From: Acidovorax sp. Root219
Lineage (GTDB): Bacteria; Pseudomonadota; Gammaproteobacteria; Burkholderiales; Burkholderiaceae_C
Reading direction: 5' to 3'
Assembly (NCBI RefSeq): GCF_001428665.1
Contig: NZ_LMIJ01000003.1
Coordinates: 1-64,000 of the forward strand
Length of the DNA: 64,000 nucleotides
Position numbers and translations under genes: made by a program. The notes below the pieces were generated by a model. That model ran no database searches. It saw only the letters and a list, made by a program, of their open reading frames with translations, and had not been told where the DNA came from. Every line of letters starts with the position of its first letter. The first letter of the stretch is position 1. This document shows positions 16,874 through 26,195 of this stretch, piece by piece.

Positions 16874-17665
16874 TCAGCCCAGCATCTGCGCCACGGCCCG
16901 CTGCGTCTGCACGCTGATCAGGTTGGCACGGTAGATGGCGCTGGCGTGAATGTCGGTGTTCAGGTCGCTGGCGTCCACCTTCACCCCGGCGGCCGAGGCC
17001 ACCGAGAAGTCCTTGTTCAGCGCGGCCTCCAGTGCCTGCTGGCGGAACACGCTGCTCGCGGCACCGGTGACGGCCACGCGCACGCCGGCATCGGTCTGCG
17101 CGACGAACACGCCTACCAGCGAGAAGCGCGAAGCCGCCTGCTTGAACTTGAGGTAGGCCGCGCGTTTCGGGACGGGGAAGCGGATCGCGGTGATCAGTTC
17201 GCCCTCCTGCAGCGCCGTGGTGTACATGCCCACGAAGAAGTCGTCCGCCGCGATCTCGCGCTGGTCGGTGATGACGGTGGCGCCCAGGCCCAGCACAGCG
17301 CTGGGGTAGCAGGCCGCAGGGTCGTTGTTGGCCACCGAGCCGCCCAGCGTGCCGCGGGCGCGCACCTGGCGGTCGCCGATGTGTGCGGCCAGGTCGGCCA
17401 GCGCGGGGATGGCCGCCTTGACCTCGGCGCTGCCGGCCACGTCCATGTGCCGCGCCATTGCGCCGATCACCAGGGCATTGCCTTCGCGGCGGATGCCCGC
17501 CAGTTCAGGAATGCCATTCAGATCGATGATCTGGCCCGGATTGGCCAGGCGCAGCCGCATGGAGGGCAGCAGGCTCTGGCCGCCCGCGATGGGCTTGCCG
17601 CCCGCAGCCGCCAGGCGCGCCGCATCGGCCACGCTGGCCGGGGTTTCGTAGGTGAATGCGTACAT
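16874..17665 (-). CDS. coxM: CoxM-like FAD-binding subunit of molybdenum hydroxylase
   Basis: 263 residues. The FAD-binding domain has AAAGGKPIAGGQSLLPSMRL (about 20-39) and the second FAD motif RARGTLGGSVANNDPAACYP (about 105-124). The C-terminal CO-dehydrogenase flavoprotein domain follows. It passes electrons from the two [2Fe-2S] clusters of CoxS to the external acceptor. GAGGAGAAGCACC precedes the ATG. Eleven bases separate it from coxL upstream, and four from coxD downstream. Confidence 0.93.
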   Translation of the reverse strand: MYAFTYETPASVADAARLAAAGGKPIAGGQSLLPSMRLRLANPGQIIDLNGIPELAGIRREGNALVIGAMARHMDVAGSAEVKAAIPALADLAAHIGDRQVRARGTLGGSVANNDPAACYPSAVLGLGATVITDQREIAADDFFVGMYTTALQEGELITAIRFPVPKRAAYLKFKQAASRFSLVGVFVAQTDAGVRVAVTGAASSVFRQQALEAALNKDFSVASAAGVKVDASDLNTDIHASAIYRANLISVQTQRAVAQMLG

Positions 17666-17676
17666 GGTGCTTCTCC

Positions 17677-20064
17677 TCAGGCCTTGGCGGATTGAATGGC
17701 ATCCCACACGCGGTGAGGAGAGGCCGGCATGTCGAAATCCTTCACGCCCAGCGGGCGCAGGGCGTCGAGCAAGGCGTTGATCACCGCCGGCGGCGAGCCG
17801 ATGGCGCCGGCCTCGCCGCAGCCTTTGGTACCGAGCGGGTTGTGCGTGCAGGGCGTGCAGACATGGCCGAGTTTGAACTCAGGGAAGTCGTCGGCGCGCG
17901 GCATGGCGTAGTCCATGAAGCTGCCGGTGAGCAACTGGCCCGTCTCGCGGTCGTACACGCAGTTCTCCATCAGCGCCTGGCCGATGCCCTGCACCAGCCC
18001 GCCATGCACCTGGCCCTCGACGATCATGGGGTTGATGATGGTGCCGAAGTCGTCCACCGCCGTGAAGCGGTCCACCCGGGTGGAGCCGGTCATGGGGTCC
18101 ACCTCCACCTCGCAGATGTAGGTGCCGGCCGGGAAGGTGAAGTTGGTGGGGTCGTAGAAGGCGGTTTCGTTGAGCCCCGGCTCGAGCTTGTCGAGCGGGT
18201 AGTTGTGCGGCACGTAGGCCGTGAGCGCCACCTGGCCGAAGGGGATCTTCTTGTCCGTGCCGCGCACGGTGAACTCGCCGCCGCTGAAGTCGATGTCGGC
18301 ATCGCTGGCCTCCATCAGGTGGGCGGCGATCTTCTTGGCCTTGGCCTCGATCTTGTCCAGCGCCTTCATGATGGCCGCCCCGCCCACGCTGATGGAGCGC
18401 GAGCCGTAGGTGCCCATGCCGAAGGGCACGCGGCCGGTGTCGCCGTGCACGATGTCCACGTTCTCCACCGGGATGCCCAGGCGCGCGGCCACCACCTGCG
18501 CGAAGGTGGTCTCGTGCCCCTGGCCATGGCTGTGCGAGCCGGTGAACACCGTCACGCTGCCCGTGGGGTGCACGCGCACCTCGCCGCACTCGAACAGGCC
18601 GGCGCGTGCGCCCAGGGCCCCGGCGATGTTCGACGGCGCGATGCCGCAGGCCTCGATGTAGCTGCTGTAGCCCACGCCGCGCAGCAGGCCCTTGGCGGCG
18701 CTGGCGCTCTTGCGCGCCTCGAAGCCGGCCACGTCGGCCAGCTCCTGCGCCTGGTTCATGCAGGCGTGGTAGTCGCCCACGTCGTACTGCAGCGCCACCG
18801 GCGTCTGGTAGGGGAAGGTGGTGATGAAGTTGCGCTTGCGGATCTCATCCTGCGACAGGCGCAGCTCCCACGCGCAGCGGGTGACCAGGCGCTCGAGCAG
18901 GTAGGTGGCCTCGGGCCGGCCCGCCCCGCGGTAGGCGTCGACCGGCGAGGTGTTGGTGAACCAGGCGTCCACCTCCACGTAGACCTGCGGCGTGGTGTAC
19001 TGCCCGGCCAGCAGCGTGGCGTACAGGATGGTGGGCACGGCGCTGGCAAAGGTCGACAGGTAGGCACCCATGTTGGCATCGGTGTGCACGCGCATGGCCA
19101 GGAACTTGCCGTCCTTGTCCATGGCCATCTCGGCATGGCTCACATGGTCGCGGCCATGCGCGTCCGTGAGGAAGGACTCGCTGCGGTCGGCCACCCACTT
19201 GATGTTGCGGTTGAGCTTCTTGGCGGCCCAGGTCAGGCACACGTCCTCGGCGTACAAAAAGATCTTGGAGCCGAAGCCGCCGCCCACGTCGGGTGCGATC
19301 ACGCGCACCTTGTGCTCGGGCAAGCCCATCACGAAGGCCGTCATCAACAGCCGTTCCACGTGCGGGTTCTGGTTGCTGACGTACAGCGTGTACTCGTCGT
19401 TGGCGCGGCTGTACGAACCGATGGCCGTGCGCGGCTCCATCGCGTTGGGGATCAGGCGGTTGTTCACCAGGTCGAGCTGCGTCACGTGCGCGGCACTGGC
19501 GAACACCGAGTCCACCGCGCCCTTGTCGCCGATGGCCCATTTGTAGCAGTGGTTGTCGGCCGCGGCATCGTGCAGGCCCGCACCGGCCACCTTGCCGGCA
19601 GCAGCATCGGCCACGCTGACCACGGCGGGCAACACGTCGTAATCCACCTCCACCAGTTCGGCCGCGTCGCGCGCCTGCTGCTGCGTGAGGGCCACGATCA
19701 TGGCCACTTGGTCGCCCACGTAGCGCACCTTGCCCTGCGCCAGGATGGGGTGCGGCGGCTCCTTCATGGGCTGGCCATCGGTGCTGGTGATGAGCCAGCC
19801 GCAGGGCAGGCCGTTGATGTTGTCGGCCGCCACGTCGGTGCCGACGAACACACCCAGCACACCGGGCGCGGCCTTGGCGGCGTCGATGTTGATGCTATTG
19901 ATGCGAGCGTGGGCATGCGGTGAACGCAGGAACACGGCATGGCTCTGCGCGGCCAGCACCACATCGTCGGTGTACTGGCCGGCACCGGTCAGAAAGCGGT
20001 AGTCTTCCTTGCGGCGAAGCGATTCACCGATGTGGGGAAGCTTGGAAAAGTCGGATGCACCCAT
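17677..20064 (-). CDS. coxL: Form II CoxL-like Mo-cofactor subunit
   Basis: 795 residues, xanthine-oxidase family large subunit. Mo-cofactor motifs: DVGGGFGSK (about 261), [13 protein letters not shown] (about 510), and the catalytic Glu in [15 protein letters not shown] (about 751). The active-site loop at about 376 reads AYRGAGR, the signature of form II; true CO dehydrogenases (form I) have AYxCSFR with the Cu-binding Cys, which is absent. So CO oxidation is not assured; an aldehyde, purine-like or aromatic substrate is equally possible. AGGAGACAAGACC precedes the ATG. Gene order S-L-M-D-E-G is that of form II clusters rather than the form I M-S-L. Confidence 0.93.
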   Translation of the reverse strand: MGASDFSKLPHIGESLRRKEDYRFLTGAGQYTDDVVLAAQSHAVFLRSPHAHARINSINIDAAKAAPGVLGVFVGTDVAADNINGLPCGWLITSTDGQPMKEPPHPILAQGKVRYVGDQVAMIVALTQQQARDAAELVEVDYDVLPAVVSVADAAAGKVAGAGLHDAAADNHCYKWAIGDKGAVDSVFASAAHVTQLDLVNNRLIPNAMEPRTAIGSYSRANDEYTLYVSNQNPHVERLLMTAFVMGLPEHKVRVIAPDVGGGFGSKIFLYAEDVCLTWAAKKLNRNIKWVADRSESFLTDAHGRDHVSHAEMAMDKDGKFLAMRVHTDANMGAYLSTFASAVPTILYATLLAGQYTTPQVYVEVDAWFTNTSPVDAYRGAGRPEATYLLERLVTRCAWELRLSQDEIRKRNFITTFPYQTPVALQYDVGDYHACMNQAQELADVAGFEARKSASAAKGLLRGVGYSSYIEACGIAPSNIAGALGARAGLFECGEVRVHPTGSVTVFTGSHSHGQGHETTFAQVVAARLGIPVENVDIVHGDTGRVPFGMGTYGSRSISVGGAAIMKALDKIEAKAKKIAAHLMEASDADIDFSGGEFTVRGTDKKIPFGQVALTAYVPHNYPLDKLEPGLNETAFYDPTNFTFPAGTYICEVEVDPMTGSTRVDRFTAVDDFGTIINPMIVEGQVHGGLVQGIGQALMENCVYDRETGQLLTGSFMDYAMPRADDFPEFKLGHVCTPCTHNPLGTKGCGEAGAIGSPPAVINALLDALRPLGVKDFDMPASPHRVWDAIQSAKA

Positions 20065-20097
20065 GGTCTTGTCTCCTGGTGGAATGAGGGACGTGAC

Positions 20098-20568
20098 TCA
20101 GGCGGAGGCCATGGCTTTTTGGCCATGCTGCACCGCGCGCACGATGTTCTGGTAGCCGGTGCAGCGGCAGATGTTGCCCTCCAGCAGCTCGCGGATCTCG
20201 CCCTCGCTGGCCTGGGGATGGTTCTTGCACAGGTCCACCGCACTCATCACCATGCCCGGCGTGCAGAAGCCGCATTGCAGGCCATGGCACTCCTTGAAGG
20301 CCGCCTGCATGGGGTGCATGGTGCCGTCGGGCGCGGCCAGCCCCTCGATGGTCTGCACGTCGGCACCCTGGGCCTGCACGGCCAGCATGGCGCAGGATTT
20401 GACGGCCCGGCCGTTGACGTGCACGGTGCACGCGCCGCACTGGCTGGTGTCGCAGCCCACGTGCGTGCCGGTGAGCAGCAGGTGCTCTCGCAGCGCGTGG
20501 ACCAGCAGGGTGTTGGGGGGAACGTCAACGCTGGCCGCGCGGCCGTTGACGGTGAACTGGACTTGCAT
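20098..20568 (-). CDS. coxS: CoxS-like [2Fe-2S] subunit of molybdenum hydroxylase
   Basis: 156 residues. The plant-type ferredoxin cluster is bound by [16 protein letters not shown] plus a later Cys (KSCAML); the second cluster by QCGFCTPGM and [14 protein letters not shown]. It relays electrons from the Mo site to FAD. ATG 20568 follows GAGGAGACAGCCAG; the longer reading adds 13 unrelated residues. First gene of the leftward cox cluster, divergent from the GAF/PAS/Fis regulator across a region with two dyads. Confidence 0.94.
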   Translation of the reverse strand: MQVQFTVNGRAASVDVPPNTLLVHALREHLLLTGTHVGCDTSQCGACTVHVNGRAVKSCAMLAVQAQGADVQTIEGLAAPDGTMHPMQAAFKECHGLQCGFCTPGMVMSAVDLCKNHPQASEGEIRELLEGNICRCTGYQNIVRAVQHGQKAMASA

Positions 20569-20640
20569 CTGGCTGTCTCCTCGGGAGGGTGTTGGCTGGA
20601 TCTGCAAGCCGCATCTTGGGCTGGGCGCGGGGCCCGATTC

Positions 20641-20703
20641 CTAGGGTCAACCCTAGATTCATGGCGCGCTGCGGCGGATATTCTCAAAATGAAACATGTT
20701 GCA
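20641..20703. promoter_or_regulatory. Two operator-like dyads between coxS and its regulator
   Basis: CTAGGGT-CA-ACCCTAG (20641-20656) is a perfect palindrome. TGAAACATGTTGCA (20690-20703) is symmetric at all but one pair, centred on CATG, and resembles AcoR-type sites. They lie 73-135 bp upstream of coxS and 104-166 bp upstream of the regulator, a sensible place for shared control. Which protein binds which is unknown. Confidence 0.5.
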
Positions 20704-20806
20704 GTGCACACCCGCGCATCATGCGGATTGCCTGCCGGTGCCGCGACCGCACCGCCAAGGCCCGCCAAGCCAGCCGTCCACCAGCCAGCCACACCCGGGA
20801 GTCGCC

Positions 20807-21958
20807 ATGCTGTCCGCCGCCCTGCCCCCGCCCGCCGAGCGCCAGGCCCTGATTGCGCAGGCGCGCACCGCCCTGCTCAGCCAGGGGCAGGTGCCGGCCG
20901 CCCTGGGCATCGAGCCCTGGATCGTGCGCTCCTGGCTGCGCTGCCTGGCGCTGGGGCGCGCGCCCGGCCAGCGCGTGGCCTTCGACCTGGTGAGCGCGGC
21001 CATGCTGCGCAACCTGGCCGAACAGCATCGCCACCTGCTGCAGGCCGCCCGCCCCGTGCTGGCCCACCTGACCCGCGCGATTGCCGGCATGCACTACTTC
21101 GCGATCCTCACCGACACGCGCGGCGTGGTGGTGGATGTGCAGGGCGCACTCGACCGCCACGATGCGCGCGTGCGCGCCATCGGCCGCGTGGGCATCGACC
21201 TGTCGGAGGCGGCCGTGGGCACCACCGCCATCGGTGCTGCCCTGGCCGAACTGCAGCCCGTGTGGCTGCACCGGGGTGAGCACTTCTTCAACGACAACAC
21301 CAGCTACAGCTGCGCCGGTGCACCGCTGTTCGACCCGCAGGGCCAGTGCATCGGCATGCTCGACCTGACGGGCGTGGACGTGCCCGAGCGGCCGGAGCTG
21401 CGCCACCTGGTGACCCGGTCCGCACGCGCCATCGAAGACGCGCTGCTGCTGCAGTTGCCCCACGCCCTGCTGCTGCGCCTGAACTGGCCCGGCAGCACGC
21501 TGGGCGGCGAGGGCGACGGGCTGATGCTGCTGGACGCCGATGGCTACGTGGTGGGCACCAACCGCACGGCACGCCAGTTGGTGCCGCAACCGCTGCGCGC
21601 GCCGGGCACCCGGCCCCATGCAGGGGATTTGCTGGCGCTGCCCTGGCCGCTGCTGTTCGACGCCGCGCTGCAATCGCGCAGCGGCCCCGTGCCGATGGAC
21701 ATGCCCTTGTGGTCAGGCCTGCGTCTGCAGGGGTTGGCCCTGCCCGCCCGGCCTGCCGGCCAGGGCAGCAGCCTGGCACCATTGCTGGCACCGGCGCCTG
21801 GGCACGCTGCGGCCAGCGCACCGCTGCGCGAAGCCGAAACCGCGCTGATACGCCAGGCCGTGCAGGACGCCCGCGGCAATGTGGCCGAAGCGGCGCGCGC
21901 GCTGGGTATCAGCCGGGCAACCGTCTACCGCAAGCTGGGCACGCCCAGGGGGCACTGA
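20807..21958 (+). CDS. AcoR-like regulator without a sigma-54 (AAA+) domain
   Basis: 383 residues. Residues 1-60 match the helical N terminus of AcoR-type activators (QALIAQARTALLSQGQVP, WIVRSWLRCLALGR). A GAF domain follows (about 75-205), then a PAS-like segment (GLMLLDADGYVVGTNRTARQ, about 235-255), and a C-terminal Fis-type HTH (NVAEAARALGISRATVYRKL). The AAA+ module with the GAFTGA motif is absent, so it cannot drive sigma-54 promoters directly and should act as a classical activator or repressor. GGGAG precedes the ATG. It is divergent from coxS and is the likely regulator of the cox cluster. Confidence 0.88.
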   Translation: MLSAALPPPAERQALIAQARTALLSQGQVPAALGIEPWIVRSWLRCLALGRAPGQRVAFDLVSAAMLRNLAEQHRHLLQAARPVLAHLTRAIAGMHYFAILTDTRGVVVDVQGALDRHDARVRAIGRVGIDLSEAAVGTTAIGAALAELQPVWLHRGEHFFNDNTSYSCAGAPLFDPQGQCIGMLDLTGVDVPERPELRHLVTRSARAIEDALLLQLPHALLLRLNWPGSTLGGEGDGLMLLDADGYVVGTNRTARQLVPQPLRAPGTRPHAGDLLALPWPLLFDAALQSRSGPVPMDMPLWSGLRLQGLALPARPAGQGSSLAPLLAPAPGHAAASAPLREAETALIRQAVQDARGNVAEAARALGISRATVYRKLGTPRGH

Positions 21959-21969
21959 AGAGGCTCCGC

Positions 21970-22746
21970 TCAGCCCTGCGCGAGCGCGATCACCACGGCG
22001 TTGTCCTGCACCACCAGCAGCACGCGGCTGCCGGCGCGCAGGCCGCTGTCGGGCGCGGCAAAACCCACCATCTGGATGCCCCCTGCGAGCTCGGCGGACA
22101 CCTCGTCACCGGTGTCACCGCGCACCACGCGCACGGCCTTGGCGGGCAGGCGGCAGATCCCGGGTTCGGGGCGGGGCTGCGCCGCAGCGGCGCGCTCCAC
22201 CCGCACCGCCGTGGCCTTGCACAGCGCCTGCACCACCAGGCCAGGCGCCAGGCCCAGCAGTTCGGCACTCTCGCGGGTGATGCGGGCGCTGAGGAAGGCA
22301 TCGGCATCCCCCACGCGGCCCAGGTGCACGCGCACGATCTGGCCGAGCATTTCAAGCCGCTGGACGGCGCAGGGCCACTGGTTGCGCATGCTGGTGCGCA
22401 CCGCCAGGCGCGCTGCCGCAGGGCCTGCTTGGCCCTCCCAGCGGGCCAGCACGGCGCTGCGCGCCTCGGCCATGGCATCGGCGGCGGCCAGCAACTGGTG
22501 GCCGGCATCGGTCAATTGCGCGCCGCCGCCGCCGGCGCCGCCCACGGCGCGGTCCACCAGGGGCGTGCCCGCCAGGTTGGTCAGGGTGTCGAGTGCCTGC
22601 CAGGCGGCCTTGTAGCTCACGCCCACGGCGCGCGCAGCCTGCGAGATGGAGCCGCCCGCGCCGATCTCGCGCAGGATGGCGATGCGCTTGTCGGCCATGT
22701 CATGGCTGAGCGCGCCGGCGAACGAAACAGAGGAGGTGCCGGGCAT
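21970..22746 (-). CDS. modE: ModE molybdate-responsive regulator
   Basis: 258 residues. An N-terminal winged helix (KRIAILREIGAGGSISQAAR, then AVGVSYKAAWQALDTLTNLAG) is followed by two TOBE/Mop-like molybdate-binding domains (about 135-190 and 195-258). Molybdate-bound ModE represses mod genes and activates Mo-enzyme genes. ATG 22746 is used, with ATG 22698 (MADKRIAIL) as alternative. It points away from modABC, separated by a LysE gene, with a strong ModE-type operator in front of modA. Confidence 0.92.
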   Translation of the reverse strand: MPGTSSVSFAGALSHDMADKRIAILREIGAGGSISQAARAVGVSYKAAWQALDTLTNLAGTPLVDRAVGGAGGGGAQLTDAGHQLLAAADAMAEARSAVLARWEGQAGPAAARLAVRTSMRNQWPCAVQRLEMLGQIVRVHLGRVGDADAFLSARITRESAELLGLAPGLVVQALCKATAVRVERAAAAQPRPEPGICRLPAKAVRVVRGDTGDEVSAELAGGIQMVGFAAPDSGLRAGSRVLLVVQDNAVVIALAQG

Positions 22747-22764
22747 CGGGCGACGATGCGGTGC

Positions 22765-23397
22765 CTAGCGCCGGTTGCCCAGTGCCAGCACCGAGATGCC
22801 CGAAGCGATGAAGGTCACGCCGGCGCCGGTGTTGAGCCATTTCGTGGAACGCGGGCGCTGCGCAAGCCAGCCCGACAGCTGCGCCGCACAACTGCCCAGC
22901 ACCGAGAAGATGACGGCCGTGAGCACCGCGAAGATGGCGCCGTACACCAGCATCTGCGTGGCCACCGGGCCGCGCGATGCATCGACGAACTGGGGGATGA
23001 AGGCCAGCACGAACAGCCCCGGCTTGGGGTTGAGCACGTTGGAGAACAAACCCACGCCGAACACCTTGGCCAGCGGCTGGCGCGCCGCCGGCGTGAACGA
23101 GATCAGGTTGCCCGACGTGAGGGCCTTGTACCCCAGGTACAGCAGGTAGGCGGCGCCCGCGATCTTGACCGCCCAGAAGGCCAGCGGCGAGGCCTGCACG
23201 ATGAGCGTGAGCCCCAGCGTGGCGGCCACCGTGTGCACCATGATGCCCAGGCCTGCGCCGATGGAGGACAGCACGGCCGCCAGGCGCCCCTGGCTCAGGC
23301 CGCGGCTGATGGCCAGGATGTTGTCCGGCCCCGGCGCGAAGACCACGATGATCACGGCGGCAAGGTAGGCGGCGAGGATTTCGGTGGGGAACATCAT
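22765..23397 (-). CDS. LysE/RhtB family amino-acid exporter
   Basis: 210 residues with five to six membrane helices. The family signature is APGPDNILAISRGLSQGRLA (about 20-40), and VKIAGAAYLLYLGYKAL follows near 78. Such proteins export amino acids such as lysine, homoserine or threonine. The first possible start is GTG 23403; ATG 23397 is used. It lies 18 bp upstream of modE on the same strand and may be co-transcribed, though a role in Mo metabolism is not implied. Confidence 0.88.
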   Translation of the reverse strand: MMFPTEILAAYLAAVIIVVFAPGPDNILAISRGLSQGRLAAVLSSIGAGLGIMVHTVAATLGLTLIVQASPLAFWAVKIAGAAYLLYLGYKALTSGNLISFTPAARQPLAKVFGVGLFSNVLNPKPGLFVLAFIPQFVDASRGPVATQMLVYGAIFAVLTAVIFSVLGSCAAQLSGWLAQRPRSTKWLNTGAGVTFIASGISVLALGNRR

Positions 23398-23474
23398 GGC
23401 CACAGTGTAGAACCAACCCGACCGGGTGCAGTGGCATCCAGGCCTGCGCTCGCACGCCGCCGTGGCGGTGCTTC

Positions 23475-24300
<826 letters not shown>

Positions 24301-24331
24301 ATAGTTTCTGCACGAGCCCTCTCCCCTGTCC

Positions 24332-25012
24332 ATGCCCTTTTCCAGCGCCGATCTTGCGGCCATCGGCCTCACGCTTCGGCTGGCGGGCACCACCATGGCG
24401 CTGCTGCTGGTGCTGTGCACGCCGCTGGCCTGGTGGCTGGCGCACACGCCCTCGCGCTGGCGCGGGCCGGTGTCGGCCGTGGTGGCGCTGCCGCTGGTGC
24501 TGCCGCCCACGGTGATCGGTTTTTACCTGCTGGTGACCATGGGGCCCAACGGGCCCGTCGGGCAGTTCACGCAGTGGCTGGGCATTGGCACCCTGCCCTT
24601 CACCTTCTGGGGGCTGGTGATGGGCTCGCTGATCTATTCGTTGCCTTTTGCGGTGCAGCCGCTGCAGGCGGCGTTCGAGGCCATCGGCAGCCGGCCGCTC
24701 GAAGCGGCGGCCACGCTGGGCGCGGGGCCGCTGGACCGCTTTTTCACCGTGGCATTTCCGCTGGCGCGCCCGGGCTTCATCACCGCCGCCATCCTGAGCT
24801 TTGCGCACACGGTGGGCGAGTTCGGCGTGGTGCTTATGCTGGGCGGCAACATCCCGGGGGTGACCCGCGTGGTCTCGGTGCAGATCTATGACCATGTGGA
24901 AGCGCTTGAATACACGCAGGCGCACTGGCTGGCGGGTGGCATGGTGCTGTTCTCCTTCGTGGTGCTGCTGGGGCTGAACCTCACGCGCCGCCGCGCGTCC
25001 ATGGTGTCCTGA
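24332..25012 (+). CDS. modB: Molybdate ABC transporter, permease
   Basis: 226 residues with five membrane helices. The EAA loop for ATPase contact is [20 protein letters not shown] (about 128-147), preceded by [14 protein letters not shown], a ModB hallmark. It forms the inner-membrane channel for molybdate. Its stop overlaps the modC start (TGATG). Confidence 0.95.
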   Translation: MPFSSADLAAIGLTLRLAGTTMALLLVLCTPLAWWLAHTPSRWRGPVSAVVALPLVLPPTVIGFYLLVTMGPNGPVGQFTQWLGIGTLPFTFWGLVMGSLIYSLPFAVQPLQAAFEAIGSRPLEAAATLGAGPLDRFFTVAFPLARPGFITAAILSFAHTVGEFGVVLMLGGNIPGVTRVVSVQIYDHVEALEYTQAHWLAGGMVLFSFVVLLGLNLTRRRASMVS

Positions 25013-26103
25013 TGGCCGCAGTCGACCAGATTGCCGCACGCCTGGTGCTCGCCCGCCCCGGCGGCTTCACGCTGGACGTGGACCTGCAGTTGCCCGGGCG
25101 CGGCGTCACCGCACTGTTCGGCCCCTCGGGCTGCGGCAAGACCACCTGCCTGCGCGCCATCGCGGGGCTGGCGCGCGCCGAGCCGGGCCGGGTGGTGGTC
25201 AACGGCGAGGTCTGGCAGGACGACGGCCAGCGCATCTGGCGGCCCACGCACCAGCGTGCGCTGGGCTATGTGTTCCAGGAGGCCAGCCTGTTCGAACACC
25301 TGAGCGTGCGCGGCAACATCGACTATGGCCGCAAACGCACGCCCCGGGAGCGGCCCACCGTGGCGCTGGACCAGGCGGTGGACCTGCTGGGCATCGCCCA
25401 CCTGATGGACCGCCGGCCGCACGCGCTCTCGGGCGGCGAGCGGCAGCGCGTGGCCATGGCCCGATCCCTGGCCACCGGGCCGCGCGTGCTGCTGATGGAC
25501 GAGCCCCTGGCCGCACTGGACGGGGAGCGCAAGGCCGAGGTGCTGCCCTACCTGGAGCGTCTGCACCAGGCGCTGGACATACCCGTGCTGTACGTGAGCC
25601 ACGCCATCGACGAGGTGGCGCGCCTGGCTGCGCACATGGTGCTGATGCAGGACGGGCGGGTGCTGGCCAGTGGACGCACCGAAGACATGCTGGTGCGGCT
25701 GGACCTGCCACTGGCGCATGGCGATGCAGCCGCCTCGGTGGTCGAGGGCACGGTGCTGCGCCACGACGCGGCTGACCATATCACCACCGTGCAGTTCGCC
25801 GGCGGCCAACTGCTGCTGGCCAGCGCCACGGCCCGGCCGGCAGGCGAGCCGGTGCGCCTGCGCATCCAGGCGCGCGATGTGAGCCTGACCCTGGCCGAGC
25901 AGGTGGACACCAGCATCCTCAACATCCTGCCCGCCACGGTGGTGCAGGTCAGCGAAGACAGCCCCGGGCAGTGCATGGTGGCGCTCGATGCCGGCCCCAC
26001 GCGGCTGCTGGCGCGGGTGACCCAGCGCTCGGCTGTGGCCCTGGCGCTGGAGCCGGGCCAACGCGTGTACGCCCAGGTCAAGGGCGTTGCCATCGTGAAC
26101 TGA
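25012..26103 (+). CDS. modC: Molybdate ABC transporter, ATPase
   Basis: 363 residues. Walker A GPSGCGKTTCLRAI (about 37-50), ABC signature LSGGERQRVAMARSLA (about 140), Walker B VLLMDEPLAALDG, switch His YVSHAIDEVARLA. The C-terminal TOBE/Mop domain (about 290-360) binds oxyanion and allows feedback inhibition. It powers molybdate import. Translationally coupled to modB; the EAL gene follows 92 bp later and may be a separate unit. Confidence 0.95.
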   Translation: MAAVDQIAARLVLARPGGFTLDVDLQLPGRGVTALFGPSGCGKTTCLRAIAGLARAEPGRVVVNGEVWQDDGQRIWRPTHQRALGYVFQEASLFEHLSVRGNIDYGRKRTPRERPTVALDQAVDLLGIAHLMDRRPHALSGGERQRVAMARSLATGPRVLLMDEPLAALDGERKAEVLPYLERLHQALDIPVLYVSHAIDEVARLAAHMVLMQDGRVLASGRTEDMLVRLDLPLAHGDAAASVVEGTVLRHDAADHITTVQFAGGQLLLASATARPAGEPVRLRIQARDVSLTLAEQVDTSILNILPATVVQVSEDSPGQCMVALDAGPTRLLARVTQRSAVALALEPGQRVYAQVKGVAIVN

Positions 26104-26195
26104 TCTCCGAGGGCCTTTCGTCACGGACAATCCCGCAGGCCTCGCCATCGGCAGGTCGTATGATGACTGCACACGATTTGGGGGGAAGGGACAGA

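Noticed and set aside
17656-19923. 755-residue open frame antisense to coxL
   Set aside because: CoxL motifs on the minus strand are decisive; the plus frame has shadow composition.
20569-20640. Possible sigma-54 promoter for coxS
   Set aside because: No GG-N10-GC element is visible and the adjacent regulator has no AAA+ domain, so there is no reason to expect sigma-54 control.
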